The translations under genes and the position numbers were made by a program. Of a stretch of 14,197 nt of DNA, positions 1 through 9,310 are shown piece after piece; within the stretch, counting starts at the first letter, position 1; each line of letters opens with the position of its first letter. The notes under the pieces were generated by a model that saw only the letters and a program-made list of their open reading frames with translations, searched no databases and had not been told where the DNA came from. Origin of the DNA: Cerioporus squamosus (Eukaryota; Basidiomycota; Agaricomycetes; Polyporales; Polyporaceae); the NCBI GenBank assembly GCA_022592435.1, contig JABYQS010000752.1:1-14197 (forward strand), read 5' to 3'.

Positions 1-496
1 CTGGCCGTCCTTCCAAGTCTCGGAAATTGCCTTCGCCATGCCTTCTAGTGCGCGAACAGGCGTGCCATGAGCGACGAGCCTCGCTTGCACGCCTCCATTG
101 TCAGCGGGAGGCAAGCCCTCGACGCCGCCCAATCCGTCAAGACCATGGATCTCTGGATCATGCCGTTCCGGACGGATGAGGGGCTTATTGGCACCAGGAC
201 AGACGCGGATGTGTTCCGGTGCTGCGAAAGCATACAGACAGCGTGCAGCGTTGTTGTTGGTGTTGTCGGCGCTCGCGTTGCCATGCACCTACAAGTATCT
301 TGAGATGCTTGATGATTAGCCCTGGTATGACCGACACGCACCGTGGACACGCCGAGGAGCGTTACATTCGGACATTGGACTGCAAGCATGATAGCGGTAG
401 CATCATCGTGACCCTACGAGACAGTGTCAGGCTGTGGTGATATCAAGCGTCATGCGTTGAACTCACAGGATCGCAATCCAGCCAAACGTACTTCAT
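1..496 (-). CDS. URH1: Inosine/uridine-preferring nucleoside hydrolase, 5' part (truncated by window edge)
   Basis: Enzymes of this family cleave the N-glycosidic bond of ribonucleosides to free base plus ribose, in cytosolic nucleoside salvage. I read three exons on the minus strand: 496-467, 413-342 and 288-1, separated by two 53-nt GT-AG introns (466-414 and 341-289). The joined reading frame gives 130 residues. It starts MKYVWLDCDPGHDDA, which is the family's N-terminal calcium- and ribose-binding signature (DxDPGxDDA, Asp7, Asp9, Asp13, Asp14). It continues through STVHGN, then an Asn-rich SADNT stretch, then KPLIRPERHDPEIHG and DGLGG near residues 69-89, also typical of the family. Usual length is about 330-390 residues, so roughly the C-terminal two thirds lies outside the window. 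The start codon at 496 is chosen because the signature begins only six residues later. The yeast name URH1 is given by homology; substrate preference cannot be read from this part. Confidence 0.9.
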
Positions 497-532
497 GGTG
501 GTGGTGGTTTTTACTTATGTACTGTACGTCTG

Positions 533-540
533 CTTATCGC
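533..540. repeat. Left 8-bp target-site duplication (CTTATCGC)
   Basis: CTTATCGC directly precedes the left terminal repeat and is repeated exactly after the right end at 1120-1127. An 8-bp duplication is characteristic of hAT superfamily insertion. The uninterrupted pre-insertion sequence would have read through one copy of this octamer. Confidence 0.9.
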
Positions 541-561
541 TAGTGATTTGCAAGTCCCGGC
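541..561 (+). repeat. Left terminal inverted repeat of the hAT-like MITE
   Basis: Matches the reverse complement of 1099-1119 at 20 of 21 positions; the only difference is T versus C at the seventh base. It is followed by a small inverted repeat, GGCCTCA at 559-565 against TGAGGCC at 579-585, which could form a subterminal hairpin. Confidence 0.9.
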
Positions 562-991
562 CTCAGGCCGTCAAGCCGTGAGGCCGAGCCCTCGCGGCCA
601 GGACGAGCCGGGCTTTGGTGAGGGCTTCTGACGGCCTGACGGCTCGGTCGAGGATATGTCAAGCCTGAGCCGAGCCGTCAGGCCGGGGCTTAAAACGCTC
701 TGCTCATCCAAGTCCCGCTTTGCCTGTCAAGCCTGTCAAGGTGCGTCAAATGGAAGAATGCGCAGAGTTGCAGGACTCACGCTGTTTTTGGCCGCTCTCA
801 GTGATAGCAGAGCCTATTCTCTCACTCCGGCTCACATGTCTGATCGTTTGTATGCTCCTAGGGTCCCTGTGCACCGTTTAATACGTATGTGAGCTCGGGA
901 TGACCTGTATAACCATTCGTAGATCTCTCTGAAACCCTCCAGTTCGCAGTTTCTGAGGTGATTTCTCATTCAACTGAAGCCGCGGCCCAGG

Positions 992-1090
992 CCGGGCCAA
1001 GCCCCGGGCTTGGCCTGAGCCGTCCTGAGGGCCCGGCCTGAGGTTCCACCAAGCCCCGGCCGTCTGCAGCCGGGCCAAAGCCCCGGGCTT
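992..1090. repeat. Subterminal palindromic direct repeats of the MITE
   Basis: A 20-nt palindromic unit beginning CCGGGCCAAGCCCC lies at 992-1011. It recurs at 1070-1090 with one extra A. Each copy is nearly self-complementary around CCCGGG. Repeated subterminal motifs are typical transposase-binding sites in hAT elements; that role here is inference. Confidence 0.7.
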
Positions 1091-1098
1091 CAGGCCGA

Positions 1099-1119
1099 GC
1101 CGGGACTTGCAAGTCACTA
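1099..1119 (-). repeat. Right terminal inverted repeat of the hAT-like MITE
   Basis: Reverse complement reads TAGTGACTTGCAAGTCCCGG and one further base, pairing with the left end at 20 of 21 positions. It is immediately followed by the second target duplication. Confidence 0.9.
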
Positions 1120-1127
1120 CTTATCGC
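1120..1127. repeat. Right 8-bp target-site duplication (CTTATCGC)
   Basis: Exact copy of 533-540, flanking the right terminal repeat of the element. Confidence 0.9.
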
Positions 1128-1751
1128 CTGCAATCTCTTTGGCTCCTCATATATCACATAGTGTGCGTTCAGCGATGGAGCAGGCAAACAACTAATCTGT
1201 CTTCCATCGCGGCGTATCCTCTCAATACCCAGGAGATTAGCAGTCCGGGAGCCTACGATTGGGCTTGAAGCGATGTATTGAACTCAGACGGGAGAAGAGG
1301 CAAAATACTTATGGTCATGTTGCAAAAGTCTGTCAGATGGTCGCTCGCATAGTCCCCCACAACATTTGCTAGTAACCACCACATTGACGACCCTGGTAGC
1401 TCTACTCGCGCCTTTGGAACCTCTCTGACTCAGTGACTGAGCTCGCTGGTGGGTCGACTTCGCGGCTGCGTCAATCATATTGAACCAAAGCTGATAGTGT
1501 GAGTACAAGGAGTACCGAGTGATGTGCACGCTCCGACCTCTGACGCTGCAGACTACCCACAGCTGGCATCACGTATGAGGTTCGCGGAAGAGGACCTCCG
1601 AGTCTATGGCGTTGAGTATAGCAAGACAGGCGCCGATGCGATCCCGGTGATGTGGTGCTTACATAAGCCGATTTTTGAGCACGCGAGGCGGAAAGGGCGT
1701 GTTCGCGCTGAGCCATTTCCATCGACGCCGAGGACGGCGAGCAAGTCGACG
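1128..1751. other. Upstream region of RRN3; no gene recognised
   Basis: This 624-nt stretch between the transposon and the chosen RRN3 start holds no gene I recognise. The RRN3 first-exon frame stays open upstream to an ATG at 1524, but that extension has no recognisable RRN3 character. The stretch probably contains the RRN3 promoter and 5' untranslated region, and possibly part of the nucleoside hydrolase upstream region displaced by the transposon. No tRNA internal promoter boxes or clear TATA element were seen. Confidence 0.5.
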
Positions 1752-4432
1752 ATGGACCCCCACTCCCGCTTTTCCCATTTCAATGCCCGTCAGACGAAGG
1801 CCGGCCCTGTTGCCTCTGCTTCCCGCTACATGGACCAACCCAAACCTCGCCTCGTCCTTGACGACCTCCCGACGAAGAAGGGCCCGAAGACACCTTCCAC
1901 ACCTAGGAGATCCTCCTCCGCATCGTCTACTGTCAGTCTTTATGGCGAGAGACCTACTATTACCAATTCTAGGGTGAAGCAAGGTGTGTATACCCCGTTC
2001 AGCAGGGTGAATCAACTCGCTCACCTCTTGTTAGATGAGCAATACAGGAAGGACATGCATCTTGCGTTCGTGAACAACGCCTTGCAGATGAAGACTATGG
2101 TACGTTAGCTATCTTTTCCAGTGCATTCTTGGTGGTTCACATGATGTGTACAGGGTATCAGCGAGCCCTTCGACCAGTTAGTCGACCAGTTCAATCCAAG
2201 GAAGATCACACAAGTCTCTTCAGATGCCCCTTCCCCCGCCCCTCAGCTTCGCCTATGGATCCTGGCTCTCTCGCACGCCGTGTCCCGCCTTGAGCGCGTC
2301 CACTCCGCACTAGTGGAAGCCATTGTCAACATGCCTTGGACTACGATGGACACTAGCTTCGTGAAGTCCTACACAAACTTCATCGGCATGCTGGTCAGTG
2401 CTAGGCCAGAATATTTGTCTGTCGTCCTTGGGAGGATCGCGCAGGGGTTAACTCACCGTATGTCTTTCCTACTGTCCTTCTCTCTCATCTTGTGTTTACC
2501 CTCCACTAGAATCTGGGTTGCAAGCACTCGACTCTGGGCTACCAGAAAGCTCTTCAAGACCCCTCACCCGTCGTATCGTCTACGATCGCGTACACTATCT
2601 CCTGCGCCACCTCATATCCCTTGTCCCTACCTGTCCCTCCATTTACACCCATTACTCGCTCGCAACTTCCCACACAAGCGGCAAAGTCAGAGTGAGCAAG
2701 TCACGTACATACGGAACTTGCTCCGCGTGACGGAATATTGCCGGAGATTGCGGATCGCATACTATCTCTCATCGTTGATCGTGCCATTCAAATAGATGTG
2801 AGTGTACGCCGTCAAACGCACAAAATCCACACTGACCGCGATCGCCGTTCAGGTCGAGATCCAAGTAGAACTTGAGGAGTTAGAGGAGCAACTGGATGCC
2901 GAGGAGCAGAACGAAGTGTTCGACCTAGACCCTTTTGATACTGTAGTGGGCCAGGAGGGCGAGAGTAGCGACGTTGAAGGCGAAGAAGATGACGACGGTG
3001 AAGACAACCTGAGTGACCTGTCTTCCGATGCCGGTGGTGAGCCGGACGATGACGAGGATCAAGAGGACGTCGCTACCGACTTCAAGCACATACAAGGCAT
3101 GGTCAACAAGCTTGACTCCATCCTGAAGGTCATCTTCGACCACTTCAACCAAACTCACGCATCCAGCGATCCTGTCCTGCCTCCACTACCTTCAACCCCA
3201 TCCTCCCGTTCTGATTCCCCTTCTCTCCTCACGCCGACTCTTGAAATTCCTCGACCCCTATCACCAACTACCATCGAAGAGGGCAAGGCACTTCGCCGCG
3301 CACAGTTCCATACGCTGCTATCCATCTTCGACCGGACGATTCTGCGCACGTTCAAGTCGCGGTACACGCAGTTCCTCGTCTTCTGGTACTCCTCGCTCGA
3401 TCCCGAGTTCGCGGACCTCTTCCAGGGAATGCTCGTCTCCAAGTCCCTTCTGGAAGAGGACCAACCCGCGGTCACGCGAGCTGCTGCCGCAAGCTACATC
3501 GCTAGCTTCGTATCTCGGGCGCAATTTGTCGATCGCGAGGCTGCTCGCCGGGTCGTGCAGGTGCTATGCAACTTCCTCCGAGCACGGCTTGACGTCTTCG
3601 AGGCCGCGCAGCAGATGGCGCAGAGCATGCCTGGAGGACCAGCTGTCAACATGAACGTCACACAGCACGGCGTCTTCTATGCAGTCACGCAAGCGGTGTT
3701 CCTCATCTTCTGTTTCCGATGGCGGGATCTACTGGAAGACCAGGACGAGGTAGACGAGTTCGCGCCCACCCAGGGCCCGCCCAAGAAGTGGATGCCAGAG
3801 CTCGACGTCGTTCAGCGTGTGGTCACTTCGGAGCTGAACCCGCTCAAGGTACGCCCCCTGCGCTCCGGTTCCCATTCTCGATGTCGGACGCGAGAGCTCA
3901 CCCCACTTTCCCGCAACAGGTCTGCTCGTCGAACGTGGTGATGCAGTTTGCGCGCGTTGCGCATGCGACTGGCTTCGTCTATTGCTACTCCATCATGGAC
4001 GCGAATCGCCGATCCGACTATGCGCCCTCAAATCCCTCCGTTCAGACCCCTGGCGGCCGCGCACCGCCTAAGAGCAGGCCGTTGGTTCTCCAGCATGCGA
4101 TGACGTCCGAGCTCAACACGTTCTTCCCCTTCGACCCGTACAAGCTCCCGCGCTCTGGCTCCTACATCCAAGGGGTGTACCGCGAATGGTCGTCTGTCGC
4201 CATTGATGACGAGGAGGAGGAAGAGGAAGAAGAGGAAGAGGAAGAGGACGAAGATGCGAACGAGGCGGAAGCGGAGGAAATGAACGATACCCAACCCGTG
4301 GGTATCTTCATTAATGGTGCTGCGCCCTCGCACTCGATGGATGATGCGGATGGGTTGGGGGAGTCGTTTGGAGGGATGAGCATTAGTCCTGCGCGACATG
4401 AACAGCTACAGCAGCCTTTGCTGGTTGTCTGA
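1752..4432 (+). CDS. RRN3: RRN3 / TIF-IA, RNA polymerase I-specific transcription initiation factor
   Basis: Rrn3 binds RNA polymerase I and links it to the core factor at rDNA promoters in the nucleolus. Exons are 1752-2099, 2154-2457, 2510-2797, 2853-3848 and 3920-4432; introns are 52-71 nt with GT-AG ends. About 816 residues, against roughly 630-650 in yeast and human; extra length lies in a Ser/Pro-rich N-terminus and acidic inserts. Family segments include SRVNQLAHLLLDEQYRKDM (first exon), QVTYIRNLLRVTEYC and IQVELEELEEQLD followed by an acidic stretch (exons 3-4), FARVAHATGFVYCYSIM and TFFPFDPYKLP (exon 5). A run of 12 Glu lies at 4211-4246. Exon 3 changes frame twice: near 2642-2644 (TTT where TTTT keeps frame) and near 2741-2742 (CC where CCC keeps frame). 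Its 288 nt would need two more bases to join exon 4 in frame. Start at 1752 (MDPHSRF) is preferred; an in-frame ATG lies at 1524. Family identity is secure; whether the indels are real is open. Confidence 0.92.
4211..4246 (+). repeat. Poly-glutamate (GAR) tract inside RRN3
   Basis: Twelve consecutive GAG/GAA codons lie in the last exon, followed by further mixed acidic residues. It is a purine-rich low-complexity tract, prone to length variation, in the disordered C-terminal part of the protein. Confidence 0.9.
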
Positions 4433-4774
4433 TAGGTTGCTGCTCTTCTCGGTGTCGTGCTTGGGTTCTTGGCTGTGCATGGCGACTTATGTCGCTACCA
4501 AAATTCTTGCTTGCTGTCTTGCTTTGCGTACCACGCTCTGGATCACTGTGTAATACATTTCATGCCCCTGAAAGTGTCAGACCTTCTGGGTCCTTCTCCG
4601 ACTCGATGGGGGTCGTAAGTATCCCGCAGCAAAGCAAGACGATAGATGCTATATCATTACGAGTGTCCAAGAGGATTAGCTATGGTATGCCCCAACCCAG
4701 CTCTACACGAAGTGCAACGTTCCTATGTTGTCCCTAAGTGATATGTGAAAGAGCGCAAGAAACACGATGTGAGA
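4433..4774. other. Convergent intergenic region between RRN3 and PAH1
   Basis: 342 nt separate the two stop codons, so this should hold both 3' untranslated regions and polyadenylation sites. No canonical AATAAA is obvious on either strand, which is common in fungi. Open frames here are short and show no recognisable protein. Confidence 0.5.
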
Positions 4775-7700
4775 CTAGATGTAATCGACGTTCTTCATCT
4801 CGCCAGTGGCGAAAAGCGCCTCGTCGAACGCCTCGTCCGGGACGTCCTCCTCATTCTCGCCCTCATAGCCATGATCCTCGTCGTTCTCATCGTCCTCCCC
4901 GAAGACCATCTCGTCGTCGGACCCAGGCTGGGAGCTCGGCAGCGACCCAGGCATGCTGGCATCGCTCCTCCGCCTCCGCCGGCGCCGCGCCTTCTCGAGG
5001 TCGCCCTCCTCGTCTTCGTACTCCGAGTCCGACTCGCCCGACTCGAGCAGGGTGGGGCTGCTCGAGCGCGGGCTCCCAGCCGTCGACGAGGACGACTGCG
5101 CGAGGCTCGCGAGGGTGTTGCTCAGTCGCTCAAAAGACGACATCTGCCGGAGCCGCGCCTCGTTCCCCTGCGCGTCGCTCTTGTTGCCCTGCTGTTGTGC
5201 ACCCTCCGTCGCAGGCGGGGGCAGCGCAAACGGCCTCGTCTGTTGACGGCTGCCGACCAGGCTGAAGTTCCGTATCCGCGCGAACGTGCTCTGGTTGGAC
5301 GTATCCGAGCGGGCGCTGAGGGCGGGAGACGGTGGGGAGAGGTCGGGCAAGGGGAAGTCCTGAATGGGTGCCTTCCAGTAGTTGAAGTCGGTGTACTCGG
5401 CCGCCCACTTGCGGTTGATGGGCGGGAACATCTGGTCGACGAGGTCGGTCATGTGGATGTATGACGACTTGTACCCTGCGAGCTCGAGGAGCTCCATCTT
5501 GACCTCGCCCGTGGAGTCGATTGTGAAGATGCGCGAGCTGGGGATGCTGACGGAGCGGTAGGACAGCGCGTCTGTGATGCGGTTGCCGAACCCGGCGTAG
5601 AAGGGGTTGTGCGACGGTCCGCCGAAGAGCTTCTGAATGTCCCGGAGACACGCCATCTTGAACACCTCAGGTTTCCGCATGATCACCTCGCTGCGACATC
5701 ATCAGCCTATGAGATATGGAAGACCTGGCAATACACGTACCGGTGCAGAGACGCCATCAAGCGGTCGGGACTCATGATGACGGGACCTTCAGGCAGCTGG
5801 TAGTCGTTCTGCTTGATACCCTTCAGGTACTCTCGGGTAGAATCCGCCTGCCCGATGGCTCTCGAAGTAAGGTAGAGGATCTTGTAGCCGTTACGGCAGA
5901 TATCGGTGTAGAGCTTGGCGACGCCGACGTGCGTCCAGTCCCGACCAATCATCGTGAAGACATGACCAAGGGCATCCGACCTGGTGCGCGAAAAGGAACG
6001 GATGTTAGATCGCCACCTCACAGGCAGACAACGGCCACTCACTTGGTAATGGTCCCGTCAATGTCGGACACGACAACCTGGTCCGTATAATCCCAGACGA
6101 ACAGCCTCGCACTACATGCAGCGACACCAGTCGACGACAGCGAGAACGTCACCGAGTTGGCGCCAGGTTTGAGGTTGAGCGATTTCTGGGGGTGTATATG
6201 CGTCAGATCCCGATATGACGAGCAACGCATATAAGCTGCATACCAGCTGGTCCGACGTCAACCGCAGGGTTTTGGCAAACCGCTTCTCCGTCATCTCGCT
6301 CGCCTCGGGAATAGGCTGTTGCGTGTTCGACGTCGCAGTTACCCGCCTCGCAGTTGGTACAGGGGGAGCAGACGCAGACGTTGCTGTCCGGCGTATGGCT
6401 ACCCCTTTAGGTGGGGAGTCGGTTGTTGTCAAGTCAGCCTTGGACTGACAACTTATTAGTTACGGGAATGCAACAACGAGAGCATATTCACGTACACCAG
6501 CGACACTGGACGGATCTGAGCTTGTGTGCCCTAGGTCAGGTCTCGTCGTCCCCTCTGCTCTCCGACTCCTGCTCCACCACCGAACCCATGATGACGATGT
6601 CGGCGTGCGGGTGCTCGCGTTGTCCTTTCCGGACGCGTCGGACGCGACCGAGGACTCAGTCACTGTGCGTCTGAGACGGCGGTTGTCACCCTCCTCGTCG
6701 GACCTCGCGGACTCGTCCTCGGAGAGCGGTTGCGGCGAAACAGGACGTGACGAAACGAGCGATCGCTGGTCTTGCAGGGCCGCCTCTCGCCATGTCACGA
6801 GCGCCTCCATGAGCGGTGACCCATCTTGTCGTAGAATATACCTGTTTGCGTGCAGGCATTCAGTACCATGTTAATCGATCGTGACAAGCGGCGGACGTAC
6901 TTATCGCCTGCCCACCGCAGAACGAGATTTTCGTCCCGCACGACGCTCTCATCGCTCAGGAAGCGCTCGAAGTCGATCTTGCCCTGCTCAAAACATTGGT
7001 AGTCCTCCACCTCGCCCGCGCCACCTAAGGAGCCCGCATGCAGCTTCCGACCTTCCGGAGTATCTCGCGTGACGATTGCAAGCTCGAACTCTATCGTCCG
7101 TCCCTCGATGAACACACGGAACCGCGTCGGGTCGTTCTTGTCCACCGTCAGCCGCCCACCAAAGCCATAGGGCGCCATGTCCGTATCGGACGTGCTCTCG
7201 CGGTCCGCGAGGGCTGCGCGAGTTCGTGCGTACTCGGCGTCCGGGACTTCAGACATCATGCGACCCTTGCCTTTCCTTGGGGAGAGATCCGCCGAGACGC
7301 CAGGCAAGGAGCCATGGGGATGCACATGTGCGAATGTTGTACGTATTGGGGTCTTCTGGGGGAAGTTACCCCAATCCCACGTGTACTCCTCCGTGTCAGG
7401 AGGGTGGATGGTTGGCAGGGAGGGAAGGTGGGGGCGTCCATCGGAATTAGAGGGTGTGCGTGTGACTGTGGCGGAGGCAGGAAGGCGGGACAAAGAGGTC
7501 TCGTACTCGTCCTCATGATCGGGAGGAGGCTCCGAGGTCGCGCGGGGAAAGGGTACTAATGGGGGTGCTTGGGCGGGTGGGGATGGTGTTCCTGCAACAG
7601 GCGTCGGGTCAAGTCTTTGTGCGAGATTAATAAGTGTGCTCACTTGATGGACCTGCTGTTCTATCTGAACCTGATGAACTGGAAGGAGAAGAGCCTCTTG

Positions 7701-8776
7701 GTCTCGTAGAGCCAGACCTAATCGTAGCATCGGAGGCCTCCCGCGCATGTTGACTGGAATGGTACCCCTCGACATCAAACACCATATCTAATCCATGGTG
7801 TCATGACATGAACTCAACGAGCATCGCCCCGAAGATGGTGGACTCACCGTTAGTATACTTGATATGAGGCTCGTGCACCGGTTCGGCTCCCTCAGGCAAG
7901 GCTTCACCACCGCTCTCATCCATCGTAGGGAAATTCACACCAGTGAACCTCCGGTTGGCCGCAATAGCACTGCGCTTCAGAAACTCGCGGTTGTCCTTCT
8001 CGGCCTGCTGGAGACCCTCGAGGATGGTTTTGTCCCTGAGCTTGTCCTCCTCCGCCTTCTCCGCCTCCTTTGCGATGCCTATCATAGCCTTGCCAAGCCG
8101 TGCTGTCTTCGAAAGGATGCCGGGTCCCTGTGCCTTGCCATCCTGCGAGTCCGATGATTCGCGCGAGTCTGAGGGGGGAGAAGGGGTGTTATCGCGCGAC
8201 TGGCTTTCGCCTGTTGCGTCGAGATCGAGGAATTCGGGCTCCTGGCTGCTGCCGGCAGAGTCCTTAACAGCAGGAGAGGCGGGCCCGGCACCGAACCTGC
8301 CCGTGTCTCGCGTCTGCGCGTTCGTCTGTCCGGGCTTAGTCGCTTCGAGGATCGGACTGGTTACGAGGTTCTCTGGGATCTCCTCCTCGGTCTCGAAGAC
8401 AAAGAAGGCTTCCCCAGCCTCGCCAATCTTCATGGAGAAGGGTACGAGTTGTCCATTGACGAACACGTCGACCTACGCGACCGTCCACGTTGAGATGATT
8501 GCCAATGGAGCACACATGCGAGTATATGCGCACCTTCTTGTCCTGTGGTCTCAAGACCTGCCATTTTCCAAATCTGACATGGAAAGGCGAGCAGACAAGC
8601 TCGGTCTCCTCTTCTGACAGCTGGCCGGGGGGTTGAAGTGTGGGGTGCTCAGGCAGATGCTTGGGTCTGCGCACAACGATGACGTCGATGGCGCCTGTGA
8701 GGGTGGAGGGATTGAGGTCCTTGTAGTACTGGTACGGCGCGCTGATTGCGCTGACCGCGCCGCGGAGGTAGTTCAT
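4775..8776 (-). CDS. PAH1: Lipin / PAH1, Mg2+-dependent phosphatidate phosphatase
   Basis: Converts phosphatidate to diacylglycerol at the ER and nuclear membrane, setting the balance between triacylglycerol and phospholipid synthesis. Nine exons: 8776-8534, 8472-7848, 7787-7644, 7591-6901, 6841-6496, 6444-6244, 6185-6043, 5980-5741, 5690-4775. All introns are GT-AG, 50-62 nt, and phases agree throughout, giving 1182 residues; yeast Pah1 is 862, the extra being disordered sequence. The N-LIP domain (about 1-110) starts MNYLRGAVSAISAPYQYYKD and includes SPFHVRFGK with the conserved Gly at 70. The LNS2 catalytic domain begins near 750; DIDGT at 791-795 is the DxDxT motif, followed by YLTSRAIGQAD and TREYL in exon 8. 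The C-terminus is Ser-rich then strongly acidic; in yeast an acidic tail recruits the Nem1-Spo7 phosphatase, so a similar role is inferred. Many Ser/Thr-Pro sites fit phospho-control. No frameshifts or missing catalytic residues seen. Confidence 0.96.
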
Positions 8777-9310
8777 CGCCGTCTGCGACGTTGGCGTAGG
8801 AAAGGACGAGGACGAGGACGGGATGGAGTCGCAGCTCGATGGGGCCGCCTCCCCTTCTGTACCCCAGCCAAATCCCGCAAGGCGCTGAGCACACAGACGT
8901 TCTTCACACGTGATATTGCCCTCGCGATTGCACGCCGGGAGGTCGACGCAAGGTCGACGTCAGAGAAGGGTAAGCCTTGTGCTAACCATCCGTCGCCAGG
9001 AGCTTATCACGTACGAACTGCGGAACATCGTGCGGACGGTCACCGTAGGTCATCGAGCTGGGCAAAGGAGGTGCGCTCCATATCCGACGACTGCCATCCA
9101 CGACTCGCTGATCACGCACAAGCCTTCCTTTCCGGATGCTTTACACGCCATCGCAAACAAACAGCACTGCTGCCATGGAATTCGGGAGGGCACGAGGCAG
9201 CGCATGCAGGCGAAGAATGAACATGGCGGGGCATGAGTGGGTATCGCAGCAAAGTACGCAGATCGAGCAAGCAACACAGCAGCGTTGATGTAACGTATAC
9301 ATGGTGCGTA
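8777..9310. other. Intergenic region: PAH1 promoter/5' UTR and NDUFB9 3' end
   Basis: 534 nt lie between two minus-strand genes in tandem. Open frames here have no recognisable protein. The side near 8777 should carry the PAH1 promoter and leader, the side near 9310 the NDUFB9 3' untranslated region. The only notable motif is a palindromic CACGTG at 8907-8912, annotated separately. Confidence 0.5.
8907..8912. promoter_or_regulatory. Possible E-box (CACGTG) upstream of PAH1
   Basis: Palindromic CACGTG about 130 nt upstream of the PAH1 start codon. CANNTG sites bind bHLH factors, and in yeast the bHLH pair Ino2-Ino4 controls lipid genes through related sites. A six-base match is expected by chance now and then, so this is weak. 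Confidence 0.25.

Larger units (their letters stand above)
541..1119. mobile_element. Non-autonomous hAT-like DNA transposon (MITE), 579 bp
   Basis: The ends are 21-bp terminal inverted repeats, 541-561 and 1099-1119, beginning TAGTGA(T/C)TTGCAAGTCCC with one mismatch. The TAGTG start fits the YARNG-like terminus known for hAT elements, and the flanking 8-bp duplication is perfect. No transposase frame is present: the open frames inside are short and unrelated to any family I know, so movement would need a transposase in trans. Both subterminal regions are very GC-rich and contain repeated GGCC/AGGCCG-type and AAGCCCCGGGCTT-like palindromic motifs, while the middle (about 700-960) is closer to average composition. 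The perfect duplication suggests a fairly recent insertion. Confidence 0.88.

Noticed and set aside
45..389. Minus-strand 114-residue open frame
   Set aside because: It overlaps nucleoside hydrolase exons 2 and 3: it shares the frame of exon 2 but reads through intron 2 and is out of frame in exon 3, where the spliced frame carries all family motifs.
541..1119. Coding gene inside the GC-rich element
   Set aside because: Open frames of 73-79 residues are dominated by the repeated GC-rich motifs; terminal inverted repeats and the target duplication explain the segment fully.
1524..1751. N-terminal extension of RRN3 from an in-frame ATG at 1524
   Set aside because: The 76 extra residues show no resemblance to RRN3 N-termini, while MDPHSRFSHFNAR at 1752 looks like a natural start. 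It cannot be excluded without transcript data.
2600..2760. An additional intron to explain the frame changes in RRN3 exon 3
   Set aside because: Any GT-AG removal large enough to be an intron would delete conserved segments (LLARNFPHKRQ or VTYIRNLL); two one-base losses explain the data more simply.
4738..5464. Plus-strand open frames of 175 and 239 residues opposite the PAH1 last exon
   Set aside because: Arg/Pro- and Leu-rich antisense shadows of GC-rich coding sequence; the minus strand is clearly lipin.
7038..7559. Plus-strand 173-residue open frame
   Set aside because: Antisense to PAH1 exon 4, no recognisable protein, composition expected of a shadow frame.
8633..9220. Plus-strand 195-residue open frame between PAH1 and NDUFB9
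   Set aside because: It begins antisense to PAH1 exon 1 and continues into the intergenic region; Arg/His-rich, with no family resemblance.
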